Origin: Physcomitrium patens
Taxonomy: Eukaryota > Streptophyta > Bryopsida > Funariales > Funariaceae
Reading direction: 5' to 3'
Length of the DNA stretch: 64,000 bases
Assembly: GCF_000002425.4 (NCBI RefSeq)
Contig: NC_037256.1
Span: 9,421,949-9,485,948 of the forward strand
Shown: in pieces, positions 1 to 11,393 of the stretch
Layout of the letters: every line of letters starts with the position of its first letter
Position numbering within the stretch: the stretch's first letter is position 1
Position numbers and translations under genes: made by a program
Notes under the pieces: generated by a model
What the model saw: only the letters and a program-made list of their open reading frames with translations
What the model was told of the DNA's origin: nothing
Databases searched by the model: none

Positions 1-863
1 CGAAGAAGTAGAAGTATAACTGGAGAGAAGTCTTTGATGAAGATCTAATAGTAGTTGATAAATTCCAAAAAGCATTGGACATCTCTTAACGTTTTTGGGA
101 TCTTCCAATCTATAATAGTTTGAACTTTTTTAGAATCTATCATAATTCTATCATTTGAAATGATGTAATCTAAGAAATTGACTTGAGTAGTGTGGAATAC
201 ATACTTTTCTATCTTGGCATAGAATCCCGCATCTCTTAATTTTTGTAACACATGACGAACATGAAGTTCATGTTCTTTTGGATTCTTAGAATAGATCAAG
301 ATGTCGTCTAGATAACAAACCACAAAAGTATCCAAAAACTCTTAAAAAATATCATTCATTAAATGTTGAAAAGCTGCTGGTGCATTTATAAGTCCAAAAG
401 GCATGATGTTGTATTTAAAATGTCCATATCTAGTTCAAAATGTAGTCTTCCATTCATCTCCTTCTTTGATGTGTATTAGATTGTATGCTCCCTGACGATC
501 TATTTTTGTATAGATCTTAGCTTAATTCAGCTGATCAAGAAGTCTAGATATTAAAGATAGTAGATACCTGTTCTTGATGGTAATCTTATTGAGTCCTCGA
601 TAATCAACACGCATCCGCAATGATCCGTCTTTTTTCTTCACAAATAGAATTGGAGCTCTTGCCAAAGATTTAGAATGGCGTATGAAATTCTTGGCTAGAT
701 TTTCTTCAATATACTCCTTGAGTTCAATCAACTCATTTTGTGATAAATTGTAGATTATTTCGAATGGCGGTTGTGTTCCTTTTTGAAGGTCATTTGAGCA
801 ATCATAGGGACGATGTTTCGGGAGTGTATCTGCATTCTTTTTTTCAAATATATCTTGAAATTC
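1..863 (-). pseudogene. RT-A reverse transcriptase, broken and cut by window edge
   Basis: Two open pieces (731-522 and 335-45) carry reverse transcriptase blocks. [17 protein letters not shown] marks the fingers, and YLDDILIYSK is the catalytic YxDD box with both Asp present. The MPFGL block lies between them. Stops interrupt the frame at several sites. The window starts inside the segment joining RT to RNase H. Confidence 0.9.
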
Positions 864-1553
864 TTAATATTGGCTTGGAATGCCTCGTGGAGTCTTTGCA
901 CCATTAGAAATAGGTGTGGCATAAATAATATATGGTGATTCTTTTATAGCAACATGCAAGAAAACTTTTGCACCTATAAATACGGATTTAATTGAATTGG
1001 ACTTATGACTCTCTACTTGATTAACTACATTGTTAATTATACTTTTAGAGAAAGTAAGAGTTGGGAAAATCCAATCTATTTGAGGGTTGTATTTTTCTAA
1101 CCACAATAAACCTAAAATGATTGGATTAAAGGGAGATCTAATGATATTTAATACTACAAAGCTATTATAACCATTGATTATTACTTCTATAGAAAGGGTT
1201 TTGTGAGTAATATCTCCAGAAGACAATGAACGACCATCTATGATTTCTACATGAACAGGTTTATTTTTCTTTATTAAAGATATGCTATGTCTTTTAGTAA
1301 ATTCTTCATTCAAGAAACACACTGAGGCTCCTGAATCTAACAACTCAGAGGCTTTGTAATGTTTAAGTCCTAAAATAATATTTAATGTAAAACAAGGAGA
1401 GGGCTCTGAGAAGAGAATAAGACCTTTACTAGATGTTGTACAAGATTTCAGCCCTAGGGTCCCTATTATAGCTAGACAAACTAGTTTTTCAACATATTGT
1501 CTTCTCTCACAGCCATACTCCTCATTTTGTCGTTGCATCGTTTCTCTGGACAA
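864..1553 (-). pseudogene. RT-A pol N-terminus with aspartic protease
   Basis: An open stretch of 229 codons. The retropepsin motif LLDSGASVCFL with intact D-S-G is encoded around 1325-1345, followed by the flap and the ILGLLWLEKYNP motif near its C-terminal half, typical of chromovirus proteases. The protease would cleave the Gag-Pol polyprotein in the particle. Unlike RT-D, RT-G and RT-H, the catalytic D-S-G is kept. The frame is -1 relative to gag, so a frameshift would be needed for translation. Confidence 0.85.
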
Positions 1554-2470
1554 TGTTGAGCAGTGTGTTTTGGTTCTCTATAATATAAATATAATCCTTC
1601 TTGACAACAACGAGTCTTTTTTTGCTCAGTAAGAGCTTTAAAACGTACTACATCAATTTGTATATCCTTTACTTTTGAATGTATGTATTGAAGAGGTGTT
1701 GGTGTTGCCATTGAATTATAGTAACGTTGAGGTCCACTTGTACGGTTCTCAAATCGAAATTCAAAAAGGTGATTGTCATACTTTAGAGCAAAGTCAATTG
1801 CTTGACTCAATGTTTGAGGATGAGGTAGGTTGAGCATTAATTTTTTTACCTCATATTATTATCCGTAGAAAGATTAGCTAATAAGTACAGCATCATCCCA
1901 CTTGATATCAGTTGCTAGTTATGAAAATTATGAAACATACAATGTTATTGATCGATTGCCTTGTCATAAAATATGGATCTTATTGGTTGCAACATGAATT
2001 ATATCATGTTTTCTATGCATGGATCGAAACTCCACCAAAAAGTCTCTAGATTATCCAATATTAAATCTTGTTATTCAAAAAAAGATGAAAACCACGATAG
2101 TGTTGAACCTGAAAGAAGCGTACCAATGAATCTAACTTGTGATCGTGGAGTTGGATAGCTTTAGGGTTGAAGTTCAATTACAAGTTACACTTGATTGATA
2201 AATCCTTGAAACTTAGATTTGGTGCCATCAAACTTCTCCGGTAAGGCAATTCTTGGTTCTCTAATATTAGAAGGATGTTCCACCATAGGAAAAAAGACAT
2301 GATTTGATACAAAATATTGTAGTAGCTCCAACCATTTCCATATCTTCACTTCTTGCCAATCTTATTGCTCTTTGTCGAGATAAATTGAGTTGATGCATCA
2401 CAAGCATTAATTCCCTCAATTGCTCTTGCATTTGTGCCATTGCACTCTTCATTTCAACAAATTCTACCAT
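1481..2470 (-). pseudogene. RT-A gag (capsid/nucleocapsid), broken
   Basis: Gag forms the virus-like particle and binds the element RNA. It starts at 2470 with an acidic, Met/Gln-rich N-terminus shared with RT-D (27265). The middle is broken by stops, and an open stretch covers 1837-1481. Near its end is a decayed zinc knuckle, in which at least two of the Cys of the CCHC pattern have become Tyr. The gag frame stops at about 1481 while the pol frame is already open from 1553, a 73-base overlap in the -1 frame. The last gag codons read AAA AAC TAG, an A-rich run of the kind used for -1 ribosomal frameshifting. Confidence 0.8.
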
Positions 2471-2669
2471 GATAATACTTAGAAAAGAGAAGATGTCTAA
2501 TATCGCTCAAGACAAATAGAAGAGAGGACCTGAAAACAAAGAAAATACTAAAGACAATATTAGTTTAGAAGAAGGTAATCTGTAACTTCTAATATGCTTA
2601 TATCTTATCAAGAAAAAGAGGTAATCCACTCTTAATCAAGATTAGACAAAGCTCTGATATTGTAGGTGT

Positions 2670-2680
2670 ACTCTTGTCAA
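2670..2680 (-). promoter_or_regulatory. RT-A predicted self-priming primer binding site
   Basis: On the minus strand TTGACAAGAGT starts two bases after the end of the 5' LTR. It is the exact reverse complement of the ACTCTTGTCAA word at the predicted RNA start inside the same LTR (2868 to 2858). This is the arrangement of Tf1-type self-primed elements. A tRNA-iMet-like word, ATATCAGAGC, lies about 20 nt further in but lacks the TGG start expected of a tRNA primer site. Confidence 0.75.
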
Positions 2681-2682
2681 TC

Positions 2683-3243
2683 TGTCAAGGACCAGAACTT
2701 GATGAAAAAGCAATTCAGATAAGTGAGCCTTCACTCAAAGAAAGGTAACAAAATATAAATAAACAAGTATGTATATTGAAAGAGAAACTGGAATGGCTAT
2801 TACCAAAAGACAAGAAAACTAGAGACCCTTGAAACTAGACTGGAAGCAAGAAAGGAGTTGACAAGAGTGAAGAAGGCTTTATTCTTGGCTCTATATATAC
2901 TATCTAACTAGGAGCTATGTGGCGATGTTCTATAGGACCTCTGATAAGTGTTGACTTTATAGGACACATGCCTTGACTTACAAGGTAAGTTTTTCTACGT
3001 GTGGACCACATTGTTAGCTTGGTCTTCAAGCTAACACCATGTGTGGCACATGGCCAACTTGTTGACCACATTTCTAATCCAAAAAGTCAATTAAAGACAC
3101 TTATAAAGTCAAAGTAGCATCTATAAAGCATTTAGGAAGCTTTCATATCAAATACTATAGAATTAACTTATTCTTATCTACTTTTACTTACTTCTACTTA
3201 TTTATATATGTAATTACTAGCTTACATGAGTATGTCCATGACA
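2683..3243 (-). repeat. RT-A 5' LTR (561 bp)
   Basis: On the minus strand it begins TGTCATGGACATAC and ends CTTGACA, matching the ends of the RT-D LTRs whose borders are fixed by a target duplication. A TATA box (TATATATA, 2899 to 2892) lies 31 bp before an ACTCTTGTCAA word (2868 to 2858) that is the likely RNA start. The partner LTR is outside the window. Confidence 0.85.
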
Positions 3244-3578
3244 AGGACACAATAAAGGCAACTCAAAATAATACGGCTAAATCACTGAGATTTGATCCTT
3301 TGGTAGAAGAATTACCTTTTCAAAATCTAAGAACAGAACATGAGTCAAGTATTAATGTAAACAACCATAGTTCTAAAGGTCTTAAAATCTCTATAATTAA
3401 ATTTCTTCAATACAAAGATGTCAAAGAATTTAAGACACAAGAGCATAATTTATGAGATGATCTTAGAAAATTAAAGGTTAATATCACCTTTGCTCAACTA
3501 TTAGAAATTTTTCCAAGAATTAAGAACGCACTAAAGACCTGCATTCTTATTAGAAACCAAAAAAGGCTTAAAGTTAGA

Positions 3579-3803
3579 GTGATGGCAAAAATAGATGCAT
3601 ATACTAAACGAAGTGAGGTGAAGGTAATAGAAATTAAGGTTTCTATTGTGGAAAAAACAATTTTCTATACCATTGTAGATGGTGGCAGTGGTTTGAATAT
3701 CATGCCCTTCCAAACCATGGAGAAACTAGGATTGAATATCACTAGTCCATCACCCTTTGTTATCAAGATGGCAAATCAAAGTCCATCTATTCTAATGGAA
3801 TAA
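3579..3803 (+). pseudogene. RT-B aspartic protease remnant
   Basis: A 74-codon open stretch with IVDGGSGLNIMP, the active-site loop of Tat/Athila-like gypsy proteases, in which D-G-G-S-G replaces the D-S-G of the chromoviruses nearby. A KLGL and MANQ block follows in the usual place. The frame breaks at 3801. Too short to be a working enzyme. Confidence 0.75.
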
Positions 3804-4774
3804 ATAAAAAATTATAAGATTTAAATTAAGGAAGAAGAATATACTTTGACATACCATATTATCAAATGCATACATCAAAGGATTTGTCTTTATTACTAGA
3901 TAAGCTAGGGTTGAGAGATTCAAATGCCATACTCAACTAAAGAAGAGACAAATCTCACATTATCTTTGGTCAATGGAAAAATAGAACCAAAATATCTATA
4001 AAATTTATATTTGATCAACAAAAAAATAATTCCATTGATTCTTAAAAGGATATCCAACCAATAAAAAAATAAGGTAATTTAATAAAGGTGGTGAATTCAA
4101 TTGACCAAAGATCAAAAAAAATAAAATGCTTAGGTTCCAATCTCTATTATTAGAAGGATAATGGAGAATTTGAACAATGGTTAGATGATCATCTTGACTC
4201 TAATTTTGATTATTTTGATTTAATTACTTGTATAGAAAGAATGTTGGAGATTGTAAAAATTGAAGATACCAAAGTCCTTAGCATTAATGTACATGGGATG
4301 TTAGAAGAAGAAATTGAAGTCTTTAAAAGTGATGACAAGATAGATCCACCTCTTAGATTTCAAAAAACTTCATAAGAAATTTTGGTTGACAATGGAATTA
4401 TCAAATACTCCTTTATATTTAGTGTTTGATATAGAAATTCTTCAGAACAATTTTCAATAGAAGAACCTTAATAGAAATTGACAAATGTTTCTTATGAAAG
4501 AGAAGAGCCTAAAAATATTAAAATTGGAACTCATTAGAATCAAGAAGAGGTGACAAAATATTGTGCTTTGATTATGAAATACCAAGACATTTTAGCATAG
4601 TCCTATAAGGATTTTAGAAATACACCACTTGAAATGGTTCAACATCACATACCTCTTCTTCTTGGTGCCAACACAATTAAACAAAATGAAAGATGTAGAA
4701 ATCCTACATTATAATTAATTGTTAAAAAAAAGTTAGAAAAACTATTACAAGTTAATCTTATTAATAAGTAAAAG

Positions 4775-4799
4775 AAAAAAAAAAAAAAAAAAAAAAAAA
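4775..4799. repeat. A(25) homopolymer
   Basis: A pure run of 25 A inside decayed RT-B coding sequence, next to Lys/Glu-type codons. It is one of four such long runs in the window. Confidence 0.95.
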
Positions 4800-4896
4800 T
4801 TGATCTCTCCAATGGTCCTTGTAAAGAAAACACAATGGAAAATTAAGTTTTTGAATATATTATAAAAAACATAAAAAAATACATCTAAAAAGATTG

Positions 4897-7254
4897 GAAA
4901 CCTAGTTAAGACAGACTTGATGAAAATATAAATATAAATATAAACATATTTGAATTTATATTTTTTTATTTATTTAAGTAAAGATTGGTGCTCATCAACA
5001 AAGTTTGGAAAACTTTGAAACATATTATGGACTTGTTATACATTTTTTTCTTTTATTTTAGTAAATCCACATTCATTTATAAAAAAAATTATGAAGTATT
5101 TTAATCAGATACATAACTTGTTCTATTAAAAAAAAATAAAAAAATAAAATGTAGGTTATACATCACAAGCATGTTGTAAGATTTAAAAATAGTATCGTAT
5201 AATATTTTAAAATAATGTGCGATGGTATGAAATACTTGTAGAAAATGAACATGAAAAGAAAAATTGATAGAAAATAAATAAAAAATAAATATTGATACAA
5301 CCAAAAAATATTAAGGTTAGACATGACCAATGTATGTAATGATCAAATAATTGATACTAAATTCTTTTCTATTCCTGTTGAAACCATAATACAATTCCAC
5401 TAAAACACTGATTGTCTGAAATGATAACCAGTTGTAATTCATAATAGTCCATGACACTTATCTGCATCAAGGCCTATATTAACATTAACAATAGTCAATA
5501 GCAATAAACATTAACACTTTTGATACCTATATACTATAACAATCAACATTAGCCATAATAGAACTAAGCAAGATCAGAGGTGTCTACTCAAATAAAACAT
5601 TATATATTAACATAAATAAAAATTTGCCAATAGACAAGACCCATTCCTTTCGTTATGTATAATGTTCTTTGTGACTACTTTTAAAACCAGTACAAACGTT
5701 GATCTATATAAATACACATACAAAACTATATCAAAATTTTCATAAGCACAAATCCAAGCAAAGAATAAAAAGCATACAGGTAATAGAAAGAAACAAAACA
5801 CAACATAAACTAGTTCAATAAGAAAAACACTCAAAAAACAGATTTCTCCTCTATACATTTCACATATAAACACCAATAGCAGCCAACACTAAAAATTACC
5901 ACCTAAATAAAAGTCTGAAAATGTAAGTTGAAACAACAACATAACAATCTGAAAGAACAAAATGTCACATTATAAATTACTAATATGACCTGCAATCTCA
6001 TAATAAGATCATACAGTAACTCTTCTGCTTGAAAGACAATCAATGAGTTATACAACTACCAGCAATCAACGATGAGGTAACTAAACTTGCCAAACATGCT
6101 AAATAACAGATTGTAAAGTTCTACACAAAGATACAGTAGCATGCTGTAAACGTCCATCGACGTGAACTCACTCACACCGCTCGATCACCCCTTTGCAATG
6201 CAATGCAATCCAATCCAATCAGACAATCTACAAAATATATAGATGCCACGATAATTACTACGCGCCTCGGGCACGGACTTCCGCCACAAACCAGCGGGTG
6301 GAGGATTCAGCAACATGATTGTCAAGAGTAAGTAAGGTTAAGAAAATACAAAAACCACACAAAACACTAACACAAACAAGGATGGAAGAAACAAGCCGTT
6401 CAAATAAACAGCAACGGAAGCAGATGGGCGGAGAAGGCAGTGAGGAAGGCAGAGAACGAGTGGGACCTGGAACGAACGAGCTCAGGTTTATGCACAAAGC
6501 CATGATCGAATTTCACCAGATAAGAAAGGTTCCTTCCATCCATCTGCTCTGGGTGTCTGGTCTGGGTATCTGGTCCGGTGGGCGCTGCTGCAATTGGTCA
6601 TGGGGGCATTTTGAACGAGTCCCATTCACGAATGGAATATGTGGAGGAGCGTGTAGGGGCGAGAGCAGAAAATCCATGGGCATCAATCAAATCAAATGGG
6701 AAGGGAGGAGGAGCCCCCTTCTCTCCTTCACCTTTCAAAATGACATTAGAGCGGGGCGAGGAGCGATTCCGTTCGTCCAATTCCGATTCCAGCAGAACCT
6801 GGAATCTAGAATGGCGAGGGGGGATTGCATGGGGTTGGGTTTGCACACACCCACACAGCGTGAAAAGGCCGCAAGCCTCGCGGGTGCTGCTGGAGTGGTG
6901 TCGGAACAGGGGGTGGAGGGAGCGTGGCCGCGGGTGTCGGCGGTAGATCGCGGCCGTCATCGGATGGGACGGAATAAGAGTGGGCAAGAGGTCTGAAGAG
7001 CGAGAGAGTCAGACACGAGGGAGCGAGGGAGGAAGGGACGGCAGCAGCCGGACAGACACACACCCAGCCCCACACGCACAAGAGCAACCCAGGCCCCACG
7101 AGGTTCGAGGGTTTCATCGGCCTCGCGCTCTCGCGTCTTCGCGCAACTTCGATCTTGTTTGCATCGCCATCGCCACATACCGATCCCCTCGGTGTCAAAG
7201 TGGAGCGGAGTCGCGCAGAGTGGAGCGCCGGGCGGTGAGGGGCTGACGGGCGCC
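4897..7254 (+). other. Region upstream of UBC2, left copy
   Basis: 4897-6240 is AT-rich with no coding region I can support. From about 6240 to 7254 the sequence turns GC-rich, with CpG dinucleotides and GA-rich runs (about 6990-7060), as expected for the promoter and 5' leader of a housekeeping gene. I see no convincing TATA box. Open frames here on both strands resemble no known protein and are probably chance products of the GC-rich composition. Confidence 0.5.
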
Positions 7255-9781
7255 ATGTCGACCCCGTCTCGCAAGAGGTTGATGCGTGACTTCAAGCGCT
7301 TGCAACATGATCCTCCGGCCGGCATCAGCGGCGCTCCGCAGGACAACAATATCATGCTGTGGAATGCTGTGATATTCGGGTAACGAAGTGCCTCCCTGGT
7401 TTCGTTTTTTGTTCAATTGTGTCCGGTCGTGGTGCGGAATTCGCCGGGCGTGGGAGGCGCACGTCGGAGTGTCGGTTTTCGGATGTTTGCGCATTTTGTG
7501 ACCATTTCGTGATGGTTTGTTGCCGAGTGGGAATTGGTAGCGCGGGTGGGTTGGGACTGGTGGCCGGCTTTGTTCTTTGAATTGCCGATGCCTTAGATGC
7601 TTGCTTGTGCGTGCTTGGAGTGGCAATTGAGGGCGGTGGTTGATTGTATGGTTCTTCGTGGTGAAGATTCGTCCTTGTTCTTTGAATGGTTGGTTGTCGA
7701 GGGATGTGCATCGAACATGCGGGCTGTCGTGAACATCTAGGGTTCCTGAGTCCGTAGCACGTAGAACCTTTTGTTGGAGTGCGCGAGGCGGGTTATGTAT
7801 GCGTTGATGTGTTGTGATATGTGAATTTACAGCGGCGATCAACCTCTGCCGGTGGTTCGAGGATTTTTGGCAAATTGTCGTGTGCAGCAGTCTTGTCTTC
7901 CTAGGAGAAGAACAGGCGATGAAGAGGCGGGGCATCTGGCCGGGCCTTCTAATCCTTTATGTTAGGGTCGAGGTGGTTGTGGAAGGCAGTGAAAGTAGTA
8001 AGAAACTTGTGTTCATGGTTTAGTCATGAAAGTGAGGGCCGAAGTTCATCTCTTCGGAGTGTGCGTGGCATGTTTGTTGTCGTCAATCCTTGCGTTATGG
8101 AATGCATAATGTTTTCATGGACGGTGGTAGTGCGAGTGATGGCGAGAGGGCGGGAGTAGACGAGGATTGTCCGTTGGCGAATGCTTTTTTTTATTTGCGT
8201 GGTGTGATGCACGCTCTTTTTGGAGGGCGCGTTGATCTGCTTGGTTTTGTTTTGTTGTTTATTTTCAATCTGGCTGGAGGTGGTTGATTTTGTGATGTCT
8301 AGGGTTTTTTCTGGCGATGTGAATGGCTTTCGTGGACAGTGGATTTTGTGATTACTCGCTGCGGATGTCTGAGGCCACCATGCGATCATCTTTGTGCTTG
8401 CATCCAAAATTTGTGGAGACTGGTGGTTGTAAGGTGACGTGCTTGAACTGAAACTAATGTAGTTCCCGTGTTTATTGTGCAGTCCCGATGACACCCCGTG
8501 GGACGGAGGTACGGCTATATCACGTTAATTGTATGCTATAGGAACTGGGAGTTGGATGTGTGTTTCGGGCAATTGGTTGCAGTGTTTGTTGGTGAGGTAG
8601 CAACTGTATGTACATGGGATATCATGTAGGCCACTCCGTTTTGGCAGATTGCTTCTCATGCTCCCCCTGCCGGTGACCTTGTCTGTATCGTAGGTTTGGG
8701 TCATTTAGCGGTGTAGCGAAACTGATGGTAGTGTGGAAGTGCACGATTTGTTATTTGAACTTCTGGGAATTGAACGTTTAGGGCTACTGTGTTCTGTGCC
8801 TCATGTGTGCATGTTACTATGCGGTTTTCTTCTTCAGGGACGTTCAAGTTGACGTTGCAATTTACCGAGGATTATCCGAACAAGCCTCCTACAGTGCGTT
8901 TTGTCTCGAAGATGTTTCACCCTAACAGTAAGCGTTTTCCGCATGCACTTGTACACGAGGGGTCAAGGATGTTGATTGGTTAGGGTTGGGGTGGTCGAAG
9001 GTGGAGGGTGGATTGGGATTTTAGCTGTTGTCGAGTGCCGGATGATATATTTGTTTGTATTCGTATTCGTGGAATGTTCTTTCGTTTTCCTTGTCTGGTG
9101 CTTGTGCTGAGGACGTGTAGAGTTCTTGGCTCGTGGATCCCGGAGGCAGACAGCATGGGTCCCTGTTTTCACACACTGGTGATTGTGGCAAATCAGTATA
9201 CGCGGACGGCAGCATCTGCTTGGATATTTTGCAAAATCAGTGGAGTCCCATCTACGACGTGGCAGCGATCCTGACTTCGATTCAGGTGAGTATTTGTGGC
9301 CCCAGCAGGTGTCCGTAACACTGTAAATCGGTCAAGACATTTCTGCCAGCACTAAGGTTGGAGGGGTGTGTGGAGGGATGTTGTGTGTCGTGGCAATTGC
9401 AGCGGCTTCAATACATCAGCTGTTTTGATTGGCATTCTTCTTGGTCAGACAGGAGCATTGTGGAAGTTGCAATAGGTTGAGGTTTAGGCCTTGTAGATTT
9501 GTCGGTTTAGGAGAGGGGGACTGGTTCTTAGTGTGCACTTCACCTTGTCTGGGCGAGAGTGGATGGCTTCTTCTTCAGCGTGTGCAGCCGAACACAGCGA
9601 TGATGACGACGATGCGTGAAAGCTGTTTCTCTAACACGTGGCTTTGGTGCAGTCTTTGCTATGCGACCCAAACCCGAATTCACCAGCAAACTCGGAGGCT
9701 GCTCGCATGTACAGCGAGAACCGGCGTGAATATAACCGGAGGGTACGCGAGATTGTGGAGCAAAGCTGGACAGCAGAGTGA
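7255..9781 (+). CDS. UBC2: Ubiquitin-conjugating enzyme E2, RAD6/UBC2 type, left copy
   Basis: This E2 takes ubiquitin from E1 and, with RING-type E3 partners, passes it to targets. Yeast and plant RAD6 homologues act in DNA-damage tolerance and histone H2B monoubiquitination in the nucleus. Coding exons are 7255-7379, 8483-8508, 8838-8927, 9197-9285 and 9653-9781; all introns are GT...AG and phases match. The spliced product is 152 aa, the usual RAD6 length. Visible features are the N-terminal [16 protein letters not shown] helix, H-P-N at residues 78-80 and the catalytic Cys88 in [14 protein letters not shown]. The C-terminus ends SWTAE, without the acidic tail of yeast Rad6, as in plants. 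The start is the first ATG of the conserved N-terminus. No stops or broken splice sites. An almost identical convergent copy lies at 18862-21388. Confidence 0.96.
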
Positions 9782-10280
9782 ATGGAGGGAGTTGGAAGTG
9801 CTGCTGGTTTTGGATTGTCCACCTGAAGAGTTAAGTTTAGTTTCGGTTACTGGGGAGATTTGGAAGTCTAACCTAGAGATGGAAGAGAGTGGTTACGTGA
9901 TTGCAAGCTTGAACTTCCGGACTCCATTAAATATCACGCTATTACTCTTCTTTGTTTGGAAGAACTTCTGAAGGGGTATTGTTGGGGTTGTCAGTATTTC
10001 TTGTCCCTGGTGTGACTAAACCTGGTGTGACTCCAACGTTGGGACATCCTGAGGTTAAGGTCTGGAACCCGGGGTTGGAGTAGAGATGTGTAGTTGGTGC
10101 TGTGGAGAGTGTGATTTGCTGGGTGATCATCTGGTCAGACCTAGTTTCCGTATCTGGAGACTATGGATGGTGCTGGCTGACGAGTACTCTTTCTGCCTTT
10201 GCTCTACTTTTGGGTTCTACTTCTGAGCGACAACTTTCAATCGGGGTCAAGGATTTTACATGTAAGAGTGTCAAGTGTTA

Positions 10281-10286
10281 AATAAA
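10281..10286 (+). terminator. Candidate poly(A) signal AATAAA for UBC2 left copy
   Basis: AATAAA lies 500 bp past the stop codon, in a region that changes from mixed to AT-rich composition. Plant poly(A) signals are loose, so this is only a likely site. Confidence 0.35.
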
Positions 10287-11240
10287 TCGCAGTGCCAACT
10301 TCTCAAGTGTATCATTCAAATTCTTCTGGACACGAGGAGATATCATTTTATGTCAGTTGTTAGTCCTAGTTTTTTCTGGTTGGGAAAAGCAATTACGGAG
10401 TTTTCGTTTAGTTGCCTTGGTGATCGTATGACTGGTGGCATGGTTTGATCGATTTGGTAAAAATGAATGGAAGTCCGCTCTCGGCGGTGGTCGCTGTCAT
10501 TTTTAATTTGTATGGATGATCAAATGGTTTCAATTTCTCCTGGGTGCAGAAACAGTATCAATTATATTTTTTAATTTGGAATATCATAGAGTATTATCTT
10601 CTCTTCAAGGTTGGGGATTTTTCAGCTGGGACTGGAACTGCGTACCTGCCATTCTTTGGTAGAATGGTAGTTGAAGGTGATTGGATACCTCGTGTGTTCG
10701 TTTTTGACTTGTTTATTTGTTCTTGCGGATGAGCTGTTTGTCGTGTTCTTTGTTTTTTGTCTTTGAAGTTGTACGGGATTGTGGACCTGTCCAGTTCTAT
10801 GCACGTACGTGTGTGTTATTCCCCCTTTTTTTTTGTATATTTAGTGTCCGTATTGATATTAGCTCTTATTTTTACAATTTTTTTGATGTTTTAGTCTGAA
10901 ATTGTTGCTATAGGTAACGTTACTTGAGATGAAAGAGTTTTACCTTGATAGAAGAGTGAATGTGTGCCAGATGAAGCACAAGATCTGCAATTTTGTCTTT
11001 TTGTAAGTCTAATGACAAAGTTTCCACGTGTGATTAGACGGACTGGTTTGATTTGTTAGATTAGTGTATCAAATAGTTAGGCAAATCAAACTAGAGAGAA
11101 TGCCCGCAGATTGGATTTGACATTAATATACATCATGCCCTCAAAGGTGAAAATACTTTAATGTGGAGGTGACCATAAACAATTGCAAATGCAAGTTCTG
11201 CAGCTGCTTACTTTTTAGTGAACGGAGCCTAGTAACACCT

Positions 11241-11393
11241 ACGGAGGCTTTGCAAAGAACTCTCTCCGTCCAATACGAAGTTGCAGTGTGAACGGGATCC
11301 GATGACAATGACGGAGTCCCTCACAGAGAACTCTTTCTATCTAGCATGAGGCTACAGTGTGAACGGGGCTTGATGACAATGACGGAGCCACAC
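11241..11393 (+). repeat. Tandem repeat, units of 70 and 71 bp plus a partial unit
   Basis: Units start at 11241 and 11311 with ACGGAG and end with GATGACAATG; a third start at 11382 breaks off. Each unit has CAGTGTGAACGGG near its end. The repeat is more GC-rich than its surroundings. It is mirrored in the right arm at 17250-17402. Confidence 0.85.

Larger units (their letters stand above)
1..3243 (-). mobile_element. RT-A: Ty3/gypsy chromovirus-like element, 5' part, runs off left edge
   Basis: Read on the minus strand, this shows in order an LTR (3243 to 2683), a leader, gag, protease and the first part of reverse transcriptase. The window ends before RNase H, so RNase H, integrase and the 3' LTR would lie to the left. 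The protein remains match RT-C, RT-D and RT-G here, which places it in the same chromovirus group, although its own chromodomain end is not visible. Several in-frame stops make it dead. The leader (2682-2471) holds the primer-site word and a conserved small inverted repeat but no coding region. Confidence 0.9.
3249..4896 (+). mobile_element. RT-B: Tat-like Ty3/gypsy remnant (protease to start of RT)
   Basis: Plus-strand remains of a second gypsy lineage. A pre-protease segment (about 3440-3560) resembles the ITFAQLLEIxPRI block seen before the protease in these elements. It is followed by a retropepsin with D-G-G-S-G (3579-3803), and near 4620-4860 by the stretch that leads into RT (KLEKLLQVNLI, then PMVLVKK). 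It ends at or near the outer border of the inverted repeat. The segment about 3990-4830 resembles, in reverse orientation, 38750-39560 of RT-E. Many stops; dead. Only the right part of the element is here, so it may have been cut by RT-A. Confidence 0.7.

Noticed and set aside
4775-4799. A runs as poly(A) tails of retroposed mRNAs or LINEs
   Set aside because: They sit inside continuing gypsy coding remains with no target duplication or upstream retroposed sequence.
6319-6996. Long open frames (up to 246 codons) on both strands of the UBC2 upstream region and intron 1, and their mirrors in the right arm
   Set aside because: They overlap each other on opposite strands or lie in the GC-rich leader and intron, show low-complexity Arg/Ser/Pro content and no domain. 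Composition explains them.
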